From assembly GCA_028671895.1 (NCBI GenBank), contig CM053810.1, forward strand, positions 60,699,501 to 60,763,500: DNA of 64,000 nt, in the 5' to 3' direction. Under the pieces are notes generated by a model. The model did no database searches. It saw only the letters and a list, made by a program, of their open reading frames with translations, and was not told the DNA's origin. Position numbers and translations under genes: made by a program. Positions 45,499 to 56,238 of this stretch are shown one piece after another (positions within the stretch are counted from its first letter, which is position 1; each line of letters opens with the position of its first letter). Source of the DNA: Oenanthe sinensis (lineage: Eukaryota > Streptophyta > Magnoliopsida > Apiales > Apiaceae).

Positions 45499-46723
45499 TT
45501 TTGCTACCTATCTGTTATAATTCAGTTTGTGTACATATTATTGTTGTGCATGAATATTCATAATTAATAATGTGTACTTAATTTCAAAAATGTATGTGTT
45601 GCATGTCATAAGGGGAAGTTAGAAAGTTTCATTAAATTAATCTTGTGCTGATCTGTGTATCTATATGATTAATGTCTAATGAAGTGATGGGATTTAATGC
45701 GAGACTTAATTTTGAAATGCATAATTTATTTGCTAAATTCCCTGTCATTTCAAAATTGTAAGTTTCTAAAATGGTGTGAAAAATTGTGGTGAAATCTTAC
45801 GAATTTTACATATAAATGTTTAATTCCTGTAATTTCATTGAAATTTTCTAAGGTAAATCTCGATCTGTTTCTGGATCGAGATCGAGATCGACTTGCGAAA
45901 ATTGCATAATTTTTTTTAAGGTAAATCTCGATCTGTCCACATCGAGATCGACATCGAGATGTGGATCGAGATGCGTATCTCGAGATCGAGATGTGACTTG
46001 TCCTTTCAGTTACTTTTTTTAAGTGTGCCTATATATATATAACATTATATATAATGTTCATTATTTCCATTAACTTTCTCTCTCTTTCAAAAAACTTAAG
46101 CTCATTCATATACACACGCATATACATACATACACAGCATTCTCTTCCCTGCCATTACACCAAGTTTTCTTGTGATTTTCTTAAACAAAAATTACTAACT
46201 GTTACTTGAAAGCATTAATCACTAAAACGAAACTCTGCCAAAATTTTGTTTAAACTGTTGAACTCCTTGCGCTTATTCTACGTCATTCGTGTTCTTGCAA
46301 ATTGTTCTTTAGTTTTCTTTTCATTCGAGTGAGTTTGTTTTTTTCTTGGTTTCGTGCTTTCTTGTTCTTCATTTATTTTGTGTTCTTGAGTGGAATAGTT
46401 ATGAGTATTACTGTTTAATCCATAAAGTGCAACTTAACCGCCCTGTTTTGTGTTTTTCCGAAATATAAGTTTTTTATCTCTCATAGCTAAAACAACAAAA
46501 ACGGCTGTTCACTTTAATTTTCTAAAACTCAACCGTCAATCATTAGTGGGGAGTTAAGTGGTCATTAGTGGGGAAGTTAATTTGTTTTAAATTGTGTCAC
46601 TAATTACGTGGGGTAATTAGTGGGGATAGTGTACATTTTTTTTGTTTAAATTTAGAACTTGTTCTCTAAATTTCCATTGCAAAACCTTTTCAGAACATTT
46701 CTTTTTTCAAACACAAATTTAAA
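45499..46723 (+). promoter_or_regulatory. Spacer before the env-like ORF with GATCGA array and TATA tract
   Basis: Bases 45850-46000 carry CGAGATCGAGATCGAC-type repeats like those in the LTR. About 30 bases later CCTATATATATATAAC (46028-46043) is followed by a CT-rich tract (46075-46090) and about 630 bases of leader. The order repeat array, TATA, pyrimidine-rich start region copies the LTR layout, so an internal promoter for the third ORF is plausible. That is inference. Confidence 0.5.
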
Positions 46724-49700
46724 ATGGCAAACCCAAATTTCACAATTCCCAAAACCAACTTTGTTAATCTCTCTACTGATCGAGCAACTGGTAGATTCAT
46801 TCACTACCAGTTCTGGATTGAGTCACTCAACAACACATCCATAATAAGTCATGCTTTAACCACCTCTCCCATCCTGAATATCGAAGCCCTTCAAGCTGCT
46901 TAATCAACATTAGAGATTCAGGGTGGTAAAGCAAATCCAACAGGCTTATCCTTCACTATCGGTGGTGCTAAATATGAGGTTAGTCTGCAGAAGTTCAATG
47001 AGATACTCGGGCTTCCTTTAGAAAATTTTGCTCCGGAACCCGCTATGGAGGATATGTTACAATTATTCACGGAGATAGGTTGTCGCCCTCCCACGGGTCC
47101 TATCAAGGTAACAAAGGTTAACACCGGTATGCTACCAGCTGAGTGAGATTATGTAGTTCAAGCCATTCAACGCTGCATGTTCCCAAAGGACAAAGACTAC
47201 AGGCCGATGAACAACAGCTGCCGGGTAATACTATATGGAGTGGCCAACAACAGGAAGGTGAATGTGGGCAAACATCTGTTGATTCAGTTGCTTGAGAGGT
47301 GGGCATTGGAAAAGAATGCATCTAGGAATCCGGAAGATGGACCAGTCAAATGCTGGATGCCAAGATTTCTTCAGATGGTTCTGGATGATGTCCTTTCAGA
47401 GGAGCACAGAAGAGTATTTCAAGGCTCTGAAAGGATGGCATGTTTTGATATGACTTTAAAGAGTATTTCCACCATGGAAACCCAGCAAAAGTCAAGATTT
47501 TTTGAGTTGCGCCTGACTCCGTACTTCCAGGATCTGCAAGATGAGTATGCTAGGATGCACGCTTCTCAGTTTACCGTAGGAGAAGCTGAGAGTAGCGGTA
47601 ACGAAGCTGCAGGTGGAGATCAAGTGTCTAGAAATTTAGGAGAAGCAGGTGTGGATGTTGACATGGCCGATGCAAATGTTGCAGAAGCTGGAGCCGACAA
47701 GGATGACGATCTTCTGAGTCAGGTACCTATTCTTGCTGATCTTGACCAATCGTCAATTCAACCAACCCCTGTTTTCTACAGCCGTGGGCCTGAAAACCCC
47801 TAGGCTCTATCCCAGGCTGCAAGCCCTTCTGTTCACAAACATACAGCCAGCCCTAAAACTGGTGATAAAAGGAAGGCAATCTCATCTGAGTCGAGTGAAT
47901 CGAGTGGAGGGAGTGTCGGAGTTGAGAGAGTAGTCACATTAGCAGCTCTACCACCCTCAAAGAAGCAAAAGGTGGATTCTAACCCAGTGGCAACTGCGCA
48001 ACCTGTTAGGGATAGTTCACCTCTCACAGCCACCACACTTCACGCTGGTGGCTCACCTCTCCAAAACATTCCAACACGTTCGTACTCGCCTAGGCATATT
48101 GGTGAGAGACAAGGAGGGGGTCCAGCTCAACAGCCAATAGGAGCTGGCCCTACGTCCCCTGAGTTGTCCGCTCAGGGCTCTTTGAGCAATTTCTCGGAAG
48201 AGGAATGGCAAACTGAGACTAGCCCTTCTGATGCTAGGATCTCAGGAAGTTTATATGTGGAAGAGTCTGTCGAATCTAGTACGGATGACTCTTCCTCATC
48301 TGAATCAGAAAACAAGTTACTCGTAGAGCAACGACATCTGGTGACTGGTGGGTCTACGCCTCCAGAACAGCCCAGCGAACCAGAAAAGGTTCTTGGTGAA
48401 CAAGGGGATGACATGGTCATAACGCCATCTCCTAACGTAGACACAGCGCTTAAAGGTTCAGTCTCACTGACCGATATCGCCGACCAACTCACCGCTAGTC
48501 CCCAGCGACTAGTAGATGAGGCTCTAGTATTGTTAGGCTCTAAACACGAGGGAGAGACAGGGAGAGTAGATCCTTTCTCTTTAGGGATCTTGAGTGAAAC
48601 AGAACTCGGCGAGAGTAAACAGTTTAACCCAAGCTAAACACCGTCCCCTAAATTGCAGGATCTAGTGAAGAAGGTGGAGGCTTTGGAGGCTGAAGTTACT
48701 GGTGTTACTGCTGCTGTCTCTTCTCACTCTGGAAGATTGGAGGTCGGAGCTCAGTACATGGAGAACCTGATTGCCGTCCAAAATCAAATGATTGAAAATA
48801 TAAACAATCTTGGATTGGTACAGGTGGAGGTTGGGCGGTCAGTCGATGATGTCACTCATGGCATGTCTCAGGTCTGGACGAAGCTGAATGAACTACTTGA
48901 TGCTGTCTTTGGACGTAACAGGGCTGGACCTGGTCCTTCAACCGGTGGTGGTGGTGATGATAAAATGATGATGATGCTCCTGATGAGGATAACCCACCTG
49001 ACTAGTAAGGGTCTGAAAAAGCTGACTAGTAAGGGTCCGGTGATCGAGTCTTCAAACAAATCTGGTGAAAAGGTGGAGGAGGCTCAACTGGCTCTTAAGG
49101 ACAAAGGCAAGCAGAAGATGGTAGTTGAAGAAGAAGTTGCGAAAGAAACACCTCTCATCGATGTATTTATGGGAAACTTTATTGAAGATTCTGATGATGA
49201 CGAGATGGATGTAGAAGCCTTAGTGGCAAGGAGGTCGAAACTCGAGCAACGGGCAAAAGAGTGGGAACAAGAAAGAGGTCTAAATCCTGGCGGATCCGGC
49301 GTATGAGTTGCAGGTGATGCAGGAGACCACTCGGTTGCTGACGAGCATGTGCCAGAAGAAGAAGTTGATGAAGTAGTGAAAGAAGCAGAGATGCAAGAAG
49401 AGATTTTCAGGGAAGCCAGAAAAAGAGTGAATGAAGAAGTGCTTCAAGGAATAGTGGAAAAGGAACTAATGGCAAAGGAGAAGAGAGCGGCTCAGAAAAC
49501 TCAGCATGAGTATGAAATGAAAAAGATCAAAGATCCTAAGGTCCAGGCTGACATAAGGAGGGAAGGTCCCGAGTGGGACAAGGCTAGAGAAGCCTTAGCT
49601 GGACCAAGAGCCTATGCTCCTGACTCAGAAAGATTGAGTTTCCTTCTCCACAAGCTAGAAAATCTAAACCCTGGGCTGCTGAACTATCTAAACTGTATAA

Positions 49701-50869
49701 GACAGGGATGCAACTCCGTACAAGTCATATTCAAGGAGAAGGCATAGAATCTGATGATTACTTGGACACCCATAACAAGAATCGAGCAGTGTATGGTCGA
49801 TGAAGCTTTCTTCCATGCAAGGGGTGCAAGTGAACTGGTAGAATTCGCTCACAAGGTAGACACCTCTGTCAAGACTGGAGTGCTGTTTAAGGAGAAACTG
49901 TTGAAGATGGCTGAAGACAGAGGGGTTGACATTATTCTAAATCCCTACCAGATCAGATACGTCCATGACAAGGTCTTGAGGATCGTAAATCTGCATGACT
50001 TGAAACTGACCCTGAGTGAAAATATACTGAAGGCAGTTGCAAAGCTAGTCCTCTCAAAGGGTTTTCTAACAAAGGAAAAGAAGCTGGTGGCTAAGGACTT
50101 GGAGAAGTTGATAAGAAGGCAAGATGTTAGATACAAGTTGCCTGAAGCCAAACTACTAGTGGTTAAGAAGGAGCCTGAAGACTATGCATTCGAGCAGCAA
50201 GAAGAGGCAATAAAGGAGTATGTGCAGAGATACGGAGATCCAAGATTAGACATTCCTGAAGAAGGAGAAATAAGGGAGGAAGCTAGTGCAGTGGTTGGTG
50301 CAAATGTCAAGTTTGTCAAAAGCAAAGCTGAGAATGAGAATGATCTGCTGATCTATACAGACAAGCATCAGGTGGAAACCGTCATTGAGATCAAGTACGA
50401 CATCTTTGCAGAACACAGTCATGAAACACTGTGTATCATAAGGGAATTGATTGATGAGATGGATGATGTTGACGAGTTTGATCAGGATTATCTAAGAGTC
50501 ACGTTTGATAACTTCTGTAGGAGAAGACAACAGCTTGACATTCAGAGGCTACAGCAATGCACCACCGCTATTGTCATTGGATACCCTAAGCAGCTGGTCA
50601 TAAGGAAGAAAGGGGAAAAGGGGTATCCTGACAAAGTCACTAAGCTGAGGTTTGAAGACATTCTCACGAAGCTTACCACTCGCAGCATGGTTGAGAGGTG
50701 GTTGAGGTTGTTTCGAGACTACAAGATCAGAAATCATGTGGAAGCGGAAGGACTTAATCTTCTCAAGAAAAGAATGGATGAAGTCTGCAACCCTGAGTTC
50801 ATGAAGAAAGAAAAAGCAGCTAAGAAGAAAGCTCGTGAGGAAGAGGAGCGCAAGAAATCGAAGTTTTAA
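46724..50869 (+). pseudogene. Env-like third ORF of the SIRE element (1381 codons, six internal stops)
   Basis: A single frame from ATG 46724 to the stop at 50867, with in-frame stops near 46901, 47144, 47801, 48635, 49304 and 49745. The N-terminal 300 residues are globular (GAKYEVSLQKFNEILGLPLE, CWMPRFLQMVLDDVL), resembling plant transposon-protein domains found in SIRE third ORFs. The middle is low-complexity, Ser/Pro/Glu-rich with KKQKVDSN (possible basic signal). Then comes coiled coil (LVKKVEALEAEV, EVDEVVKEAEMQEE) and a final lysine-rich domain. I see no convincing signal peptide or transmembrane pair, so env-like is positional. Near 48960-49010 the expected acidic run is locally out of frame. 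Confidence 0.75.
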
Positions 50870-51331
50870 TGTATTATGCTTGTAATGTTTCTTTGCGTTG
50901 TAATTTGTTTTCTTGTTTTCCTGCATTATAAGTATATTATCTGTTTTCTTGTGTAGTGTAAGGTAGAAGTTAGTTAGCTAAGTGTCTTGAAACTGGTTTA
51001 TATTAGGCGTCAATTATTTCGCGAAGTTCGGCGGTGGTAATACTGCTAAAAGGACTTCAGAAGGATAATTAAAGATTGAGTGGACCGTGCTCTTAAGTAC
51101 TTAGAGAAAATCTCTAGAAGAGCATGAAGCCATTTGATCGAGCCAACAGGTGTCCAATTTTGGCACTTGAAGTATTAGTAATAGACATGAAGCTAGTTAA
51201 TCAAGCCAAGCATTATGCAAGTTGACATGATCTTTTATGAATGTTATTTTATCTTTTTCAGTCCCTGGTTAGTTGAGTTATCCTCATTGTGAATTTGGTT
51301 GTCATTGTTAGACAATCAAATAGGGGGAGAT
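50870..51331 (+). other. SIRE 3' untranslated region with polypurine tract
   Basis: Non-coding. AATAGGGGGAGAT at about 51319-51331 directly precedes the 3' LTR and is the polypurine tract typical of SIRE elements. Confidence 0.85.
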
Positions 51332-52575
51332 TGAAAGGCATATGTGTACTAACTTGTAACACTTAATTACTATGTAACTCAACTAGGTAAAAGATAAAAC
51401 AACAGCAAAACAAGGGAAACTGAAGAAGCACATGGAATCAATCAACTGAAGAAATGGTAATGATACTTGGTAACTACAAGTAACTAATTTGGTTAATCAA
51501 GAATGCCTAAGTGAGAAGAAGTTCAATCTCAATATTGCTCATGCCCTAACTTATCTAATGGAGAATCAAATTAATGTCAAAGAAGTATCAAGAAGACCAA
51601 AGTGATTTCATGTAATGTATCTCAACAACTGGATAATGTAAAGGTTAATCAGCAAATGAGAACTGATATTCAGAAACAAGAACCCCTACAAGACTAGTCA
51701 CTTATGAACCAGACCATTGCATCAAGTGTCAGGACATTGGAGGCAAGTTCATGTCAGTAATAGAAGATCTCATTTGAATTGAGTGAGGAAAAGAGATTGA
51801 AGAAGCTAGGGAAACTTGCTCATAAAGGTTAATCCACAATTAGTCACTAAAGAAAGTCAACATTGGATGAGTGCATATTTGCTAAGGCAAATGTCGATCC
51901 ACAGCAGATCGAGATGCGGATCGAGATTGATAATTAAAGAAAAACATTGCAAGGCAAATCTTGATCCACGGCAGATCGAGATCGAGATCGAGATTCTCAC
52001 AGATCGAGATCGAGATTCTTATAGATCGAGATCGAGATTTTCACAGATCGAGATCGAGATCGAGATTGTCGATCAAGATCGAGATCGAGATTGGTCCAGG
52101 CCGAGATCGAGATGCGGGTCGATATGTAGCATTTAATGTTCAAGGGACAAGTGGCTTATTGTGAACGGTTGATCCAGAGTGGTTGGGAAAGTACTTTTTA
52201 TTATCGAGTCCTGATTGGGCCACGTACACAAAAAGGACAAGATCAAGACTACACGACATTATAAAAGCAGCACTTTATTTTCATTTGTATTAGAATTTTT
52301 ATCCATCTCTGTATTTCTATGATATATTTCAAGAGAGAGCATTTACTATAAAACAATAGTGAGAGAGAGGATCAGTTGAATCAAGCTTTAATTGCTGTAT
52401 TTATTATTCAACTGATCATGATACTTTTATGAATGTTGTAGCAAATCCCTCAATGAATATAAAGATATATTCTTGAAATTCTGTGTCATCATTTATTACC
52501 TGCATATTTGTATATTCTCTCATTACTTTTAAAAAGTTATATTCACCCCCCCTCTACAACACTTTGGACCTAACA
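51332..52575 (+). repeat. 3' LTR of the SIRE element (1244 bp)
   Basis: TGAAAGGCATAT to GGACCTAACA. The GATCGA array (51895-52120) is longer by a few units than in the 5' LTR. TATAAAA lies at 52260-52266. The target duplication TAGGT follows. Confidence 0.95.
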
Positions 52576-52580
52576 TAGGT

Positions 52581-53295
52581 CTTAAGGGAGCAAGGTCATA
52601 ACTGATATGGAATATCGGGCTCATTGAAAATGAGTGGGTTAAAAATACTCGGGAGGTGACTTGCTAGACGACATCAATGTGAACTAAGGAATGCAACACC
52701 CTTGGGAAAGGTGTGGTATCTTTGGTAGCAGTTGGAGTGCCTACCTTCATTGCAAGAAAAAGACTTGGGTGAAGTAATTTGGATATCAAAATAGGTGAAT
52801 GTCGTGATATATCGACTAGAAATGGATCATATCTGGGTTTGGAAGGATAAGTTCAGGTGGTGGTTGGCGAACTACAGAACCGGGTTCCATCATCCAAAGA
52901 TTTGGGGTACTAGGAAAAGTGCAGAATAAGGCTTAGGATCGGGCTACTAGTGGGGTGTGGTTCAGTTAGAACAACCGGTTATGCACAAATCGGGAGGCAC
53001 GGGACTAAGTGGCAGATGTAATGGCTGAAAGGTACTAGAACAGTTGGTATCTTTGTTTGTGGTGGTGTCACTACATTTTCAGAAGAGATCAAGATAGCAA
53101 TTTAAAAGACATGGCCTAGATATCTAAAATATGAAGGGGAAACTAGGACAAAGGTTCAGGCTGGTGATGGAGTGTCGAAGGATTGTATATGGGCAAAGGT
53201 TCGAGCTCAAGTTGCAGTGTTGGAGGATTGGTGGTTTCTCGAGATGCATATTCTTAACTCGATGAGGACATCGAGCTCTTCAAGTGGGGGTGGTT
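52581..53295 (+). other. Residual internal sequence of the outer element, right part
   Basis: Continuation of 36785-37891 after the SIRE insertion. No protein domain recognised. It ends with TTCAAGTGGGGGTGG, a likely polypurine tract next to the 3' LTR. Confidence 0.6.
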
Positions 53296-55571
53296 TGTTA
53301 CACCCATAAACGGTGACTTGAGGCGCTGGCTAGCGTGGGCTGCCAAAACGCTAGGCTTAGGCCCAGGCATCGAGCATCGACTGTGGATAGGAGGTGCTGA
53401 GCATTGGTGACTACACAATAGTGCCAATAGGAGCCACTAGGCGTGAGCGACTTGACATAGGCGCTGGGCGTATGTGATGAATGAGAGTCACTAGGCGTGA
53501 GCGACTTGACATAGGCGCTGGGCGTATGTGATGAATGACAGGATTAGACATGGGATTGCTCTAAGGACTTTTGAGGGTTTTGGGTTATGCTGTTGGACCA
53601 GGGGACGGGGTTTCATGGGATGACGAGTGCTTGCGAGGGCTGCACAATGCAGTCAGGCGCGCAAGACTGGTCGGGAGTTGGAGCCGCTCCCCTGATGAGC
53701 CCAAGGCAGGGCGAAACCAGTCATGTTGTCCGAAAAGAGCAAAAGGGTGTCTAATGGATTTGGTATCAGTATTGATTGACCCGTGCTGGGAGTCGGGCAG
53801 ACCATCTATGGGAACTCTCGCTTGTGAATGACACACATAAGCAAGACTCTCCAACCATAGGATGGCGGTGCATCGAGGGAGACGATGGCCGGTCATGCTG
53901 ATAGGTACAATTGTCCAGGGGTGCGAAAGGCATAGGCAATTGGATCAGAGTCGACAAGTCCAATTGGGTTTGGGCAAAGTCAACAAGGTTGTTCCTATGG
54001 AATAACGAGGATCTTTGGAGTCAGGCCTTTGAAGGGGGTAGACGACTTGGATTATTGTGGAGACAGATTGAGAAGGGGTCTAGTCATCAACAAGGCTGTG
54101 AACACTCAAGCAATAATGTTGGGCAGTATAAGTGTGACTATGGGTTCTAGTCAGCAACAAGGCTGTGAGCACTAAAGCAATGGTATTGGGCAGTATAGGT
54201 GTGGCTGAGGATACAAGTTAGTAACAAGGCTGTGAGCATTAAGTGGACAGTGTTGGGCAATATAGGTGGAGCTAGGGGATCCTGCAAGTCTTTATGTCTT
54301 CATACACATCCGGGAGTGGATGGACATCTCAGGTACGGGGGTAGCTAGGAGAAGAATGAAGAAGCTAAGGGGTAGACGTAGGCTTCGGGGTAGATGTGTA
54401 GCACATGGAGTCCTGTGTACCAGTATAGCAGGTTGGGGCATTGATTCAAGCAACGGAGATCAAGTACAGAGATACACAAGGCAAGTAGAGCACATTGTAA
54501 GAACAGGGGCTCGGGTGACACACTTGGTTCATGGGAAGTCAGGCCGTATGGAGTCGGGTAGTGGCGACATGGCGGAAGAGTTCTTCAAGTATGAAACAAG
54601 ATGGGGTACAATAGAGTCATGTTTCTAAGGTGCATCTAGCTTGTGGGTGGAAGTCTGTATGGGGGTCAGGGTTGGGGAGGAATGCATGTTTACCTGGCCT
54701 CTGGGTGGAAGGTGTAAATGTGTTCAGACATCATCGAGAGACCTTGTCATCAGTTGAATAGTTTGGGTGTTAGTTAGATCAACGGAGACCAAAGGCACCA
54801 AGACAAGGAGCATGGGAATAAACAGTAGGGACTTGGAGTTTAGCAGTTCACTTGATTCTTGGGAGGAATCAGGCCGAAGGGCGTAAGGACACCTAGACGG
54901 TATGTCAGTGGGAAACCTAGGCGCATGGCGGAAGAGTTCCTTAGTAGAGAGACAGGGTGAAGGCGTAAGACAACCAGGGTTCTACAGTTTTACAGTTCCT
55001 ACAGTAGTCTGTGAGAAGTAGCCAATACAGGGTCAGGGTTGAAGAAACTTATATGCCTAATCAGGTTCAAGGTGGAAGGCACACATATGCGCTTATATGG
55101 ATCATGCATGGATGGGCATGCCTAATGAAGTAGTACCTCAAGGCATGGCTTATCACAGTTGATCAGAGATAAGGCATATCCTCAGGGTTTGGAGAGAGAC
55201 CAAGACTGAGGTGGGGATATCTTTTAACAAAGGTATCATACACTGGTTCCAGGAGTTGTCGGACTAGAGTGCTATGAAAAGAGAGCACAGAAGAAGGGCA
55301 AGGAGTCAGTGCATCACGTGCGTATATGACGAGGCACTGTGATAAAGGAAACTCTCCTAGCAGGTGAGCTAGGGAGAGGTACACAAGGCGCGCGGGTTTG
55401 CCGCTCGGCCTATCAAGGAGATGACTAACCCAATGTGTGGGGCAGGCGTCGTGAAGGACAAAGCCCAGGGTTAGCTGCGCATTGCTGGCCAGGCTTCGTT
55501 AAGCGGAGTTGTCGCATCACTGAGGCGAAAAATTAGTCGTTGTTCGACGCTTCCGCAAGCCTCACGTGACA
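53296..55571 (+). repeat. 3' LTR of the outer element (2276 bp)
   Basis: TGTTACACCC to CACGTGACA. The first 975 bases match 35811-36784. The remainder (54271-55571) is unique in this window because the left copy lost it. ORFs inside are not conserved proteins. Confidence 0.85.
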
Positions 55572-55576
55572 CCCAC

Positions 55577-56238
55577 CATGATTAGAGTTAAGTTTTGACT
55601 TTGTTAATAGGTATTCGTTAAACTTTATTAACCTACATTAAAGAGAGGGAAAAGACATGACTTGATATAATCAAATGCAATTTTTTTATATTTTTTTAAA
55701 AAAATTGTATTTGTGGTTAGTTTCTGTTGCATTGGATTGTCGTATTTTTGCAAAAATAATAATATATTTTTACGAAAAAAGAATAAAAAACAAATCATAT
55801 TTTTCATTTTTTTTATAAAAAACATATTTATCAAACCTCATATTTTTTATTTATATAAGTATATTAACTTTCAAATTTTAGGTTTAATACGATGGATGAC
55901 TTCGAGGTTTAAGTCTGTGGAGCATGCTTGTGTATTAATGTTGAAAAAATTTGTAAATGCAAGTCTGTCTAATATGAACTTTATATAAAAAGTATCGTAA
56001 TGAATAAAATTACAAGTTTTTACTAGTCTATAAAATAGAAATGAATTTTGTAGCTCAATCAAGACTTGATATCAGATATCTAATGGCTATAATTTATTTG
56101 TAACAGTTAAGAATGATTTCATACAATAATGTTGCTATTAATAAGCTTTTGTTTATCAATACAAATCATTTGAAATGCAACTGAACATAAGTGGACAAGA
56201 ACTTGAGAATATAATCTACATCTAAAACCTTGGTAATT
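55577..56238. other. Upstream segment of the MIK2-like pseudogene (continued) and 3' flank of the kinase gene
   Basis: Bases 55577-55800 match 61676-61920, including an imperfect hairpin (AAATGCAATTTTTT then AAAAAATTGTATTTG). From about 55850 the sequence is the 3' flank of the - strand kinase. No gene. Confidence 0.65.

Larger units (their letters stand above)
37897..52575 (+). mobile_element. SIRE/Maximus-type Ty1/copia retrotransposon, 14.7 kb, with env-like ORF
   Basis: LTRs at 37897-39121 and 51332-52575, with a perfect 5-bp duplication TAGGT (37892-37896 and 52576-52580). Primer site, gag, protease, integrase, reverse transcriptase, RNase H, a long third ORF and a polypurine tract occur in order. 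Copia order (integrase before reverse transcriptase) plus an env-like ORF downstream of pol define the SIRE/Maximus lineage. The two LTRs are close in sequence, so the insertion is fairly recent and younger than the outer element it splits. Confidence 0.95.
35811..55571 (+). mobile_element. Outer LTR retrotransposon, internally deleted, split by the SIRE element
   Basis: Starts TGTTACACCC at 35811 and ends CACGTGACA at 55571, with a perfect 5-bp duplication CCCAC (35806-35810 and 55572-55576). The 3' LTR is complete (53296-55571). The 5' LTR keeps only its first 974 bases. Its own remaining internal sequence (36785-37896 and 52581-53295) has no recognisable domain; only GTGGGGGTGGT before the 3' LTR resembles a polypurine tract. 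The TGTTACACC start and GTGGGGG tract suggest a Ty3/gypsy (Tekay/Del-like) origin, by inference. Confidence 0.85.

Noticed and set aside
54266..54628. 120-codon ORF in the 3' LTR of the outer element
   Set aside because: Low complexity, no homologue recognised, and it lies in LTR sequence. Treated as chance.
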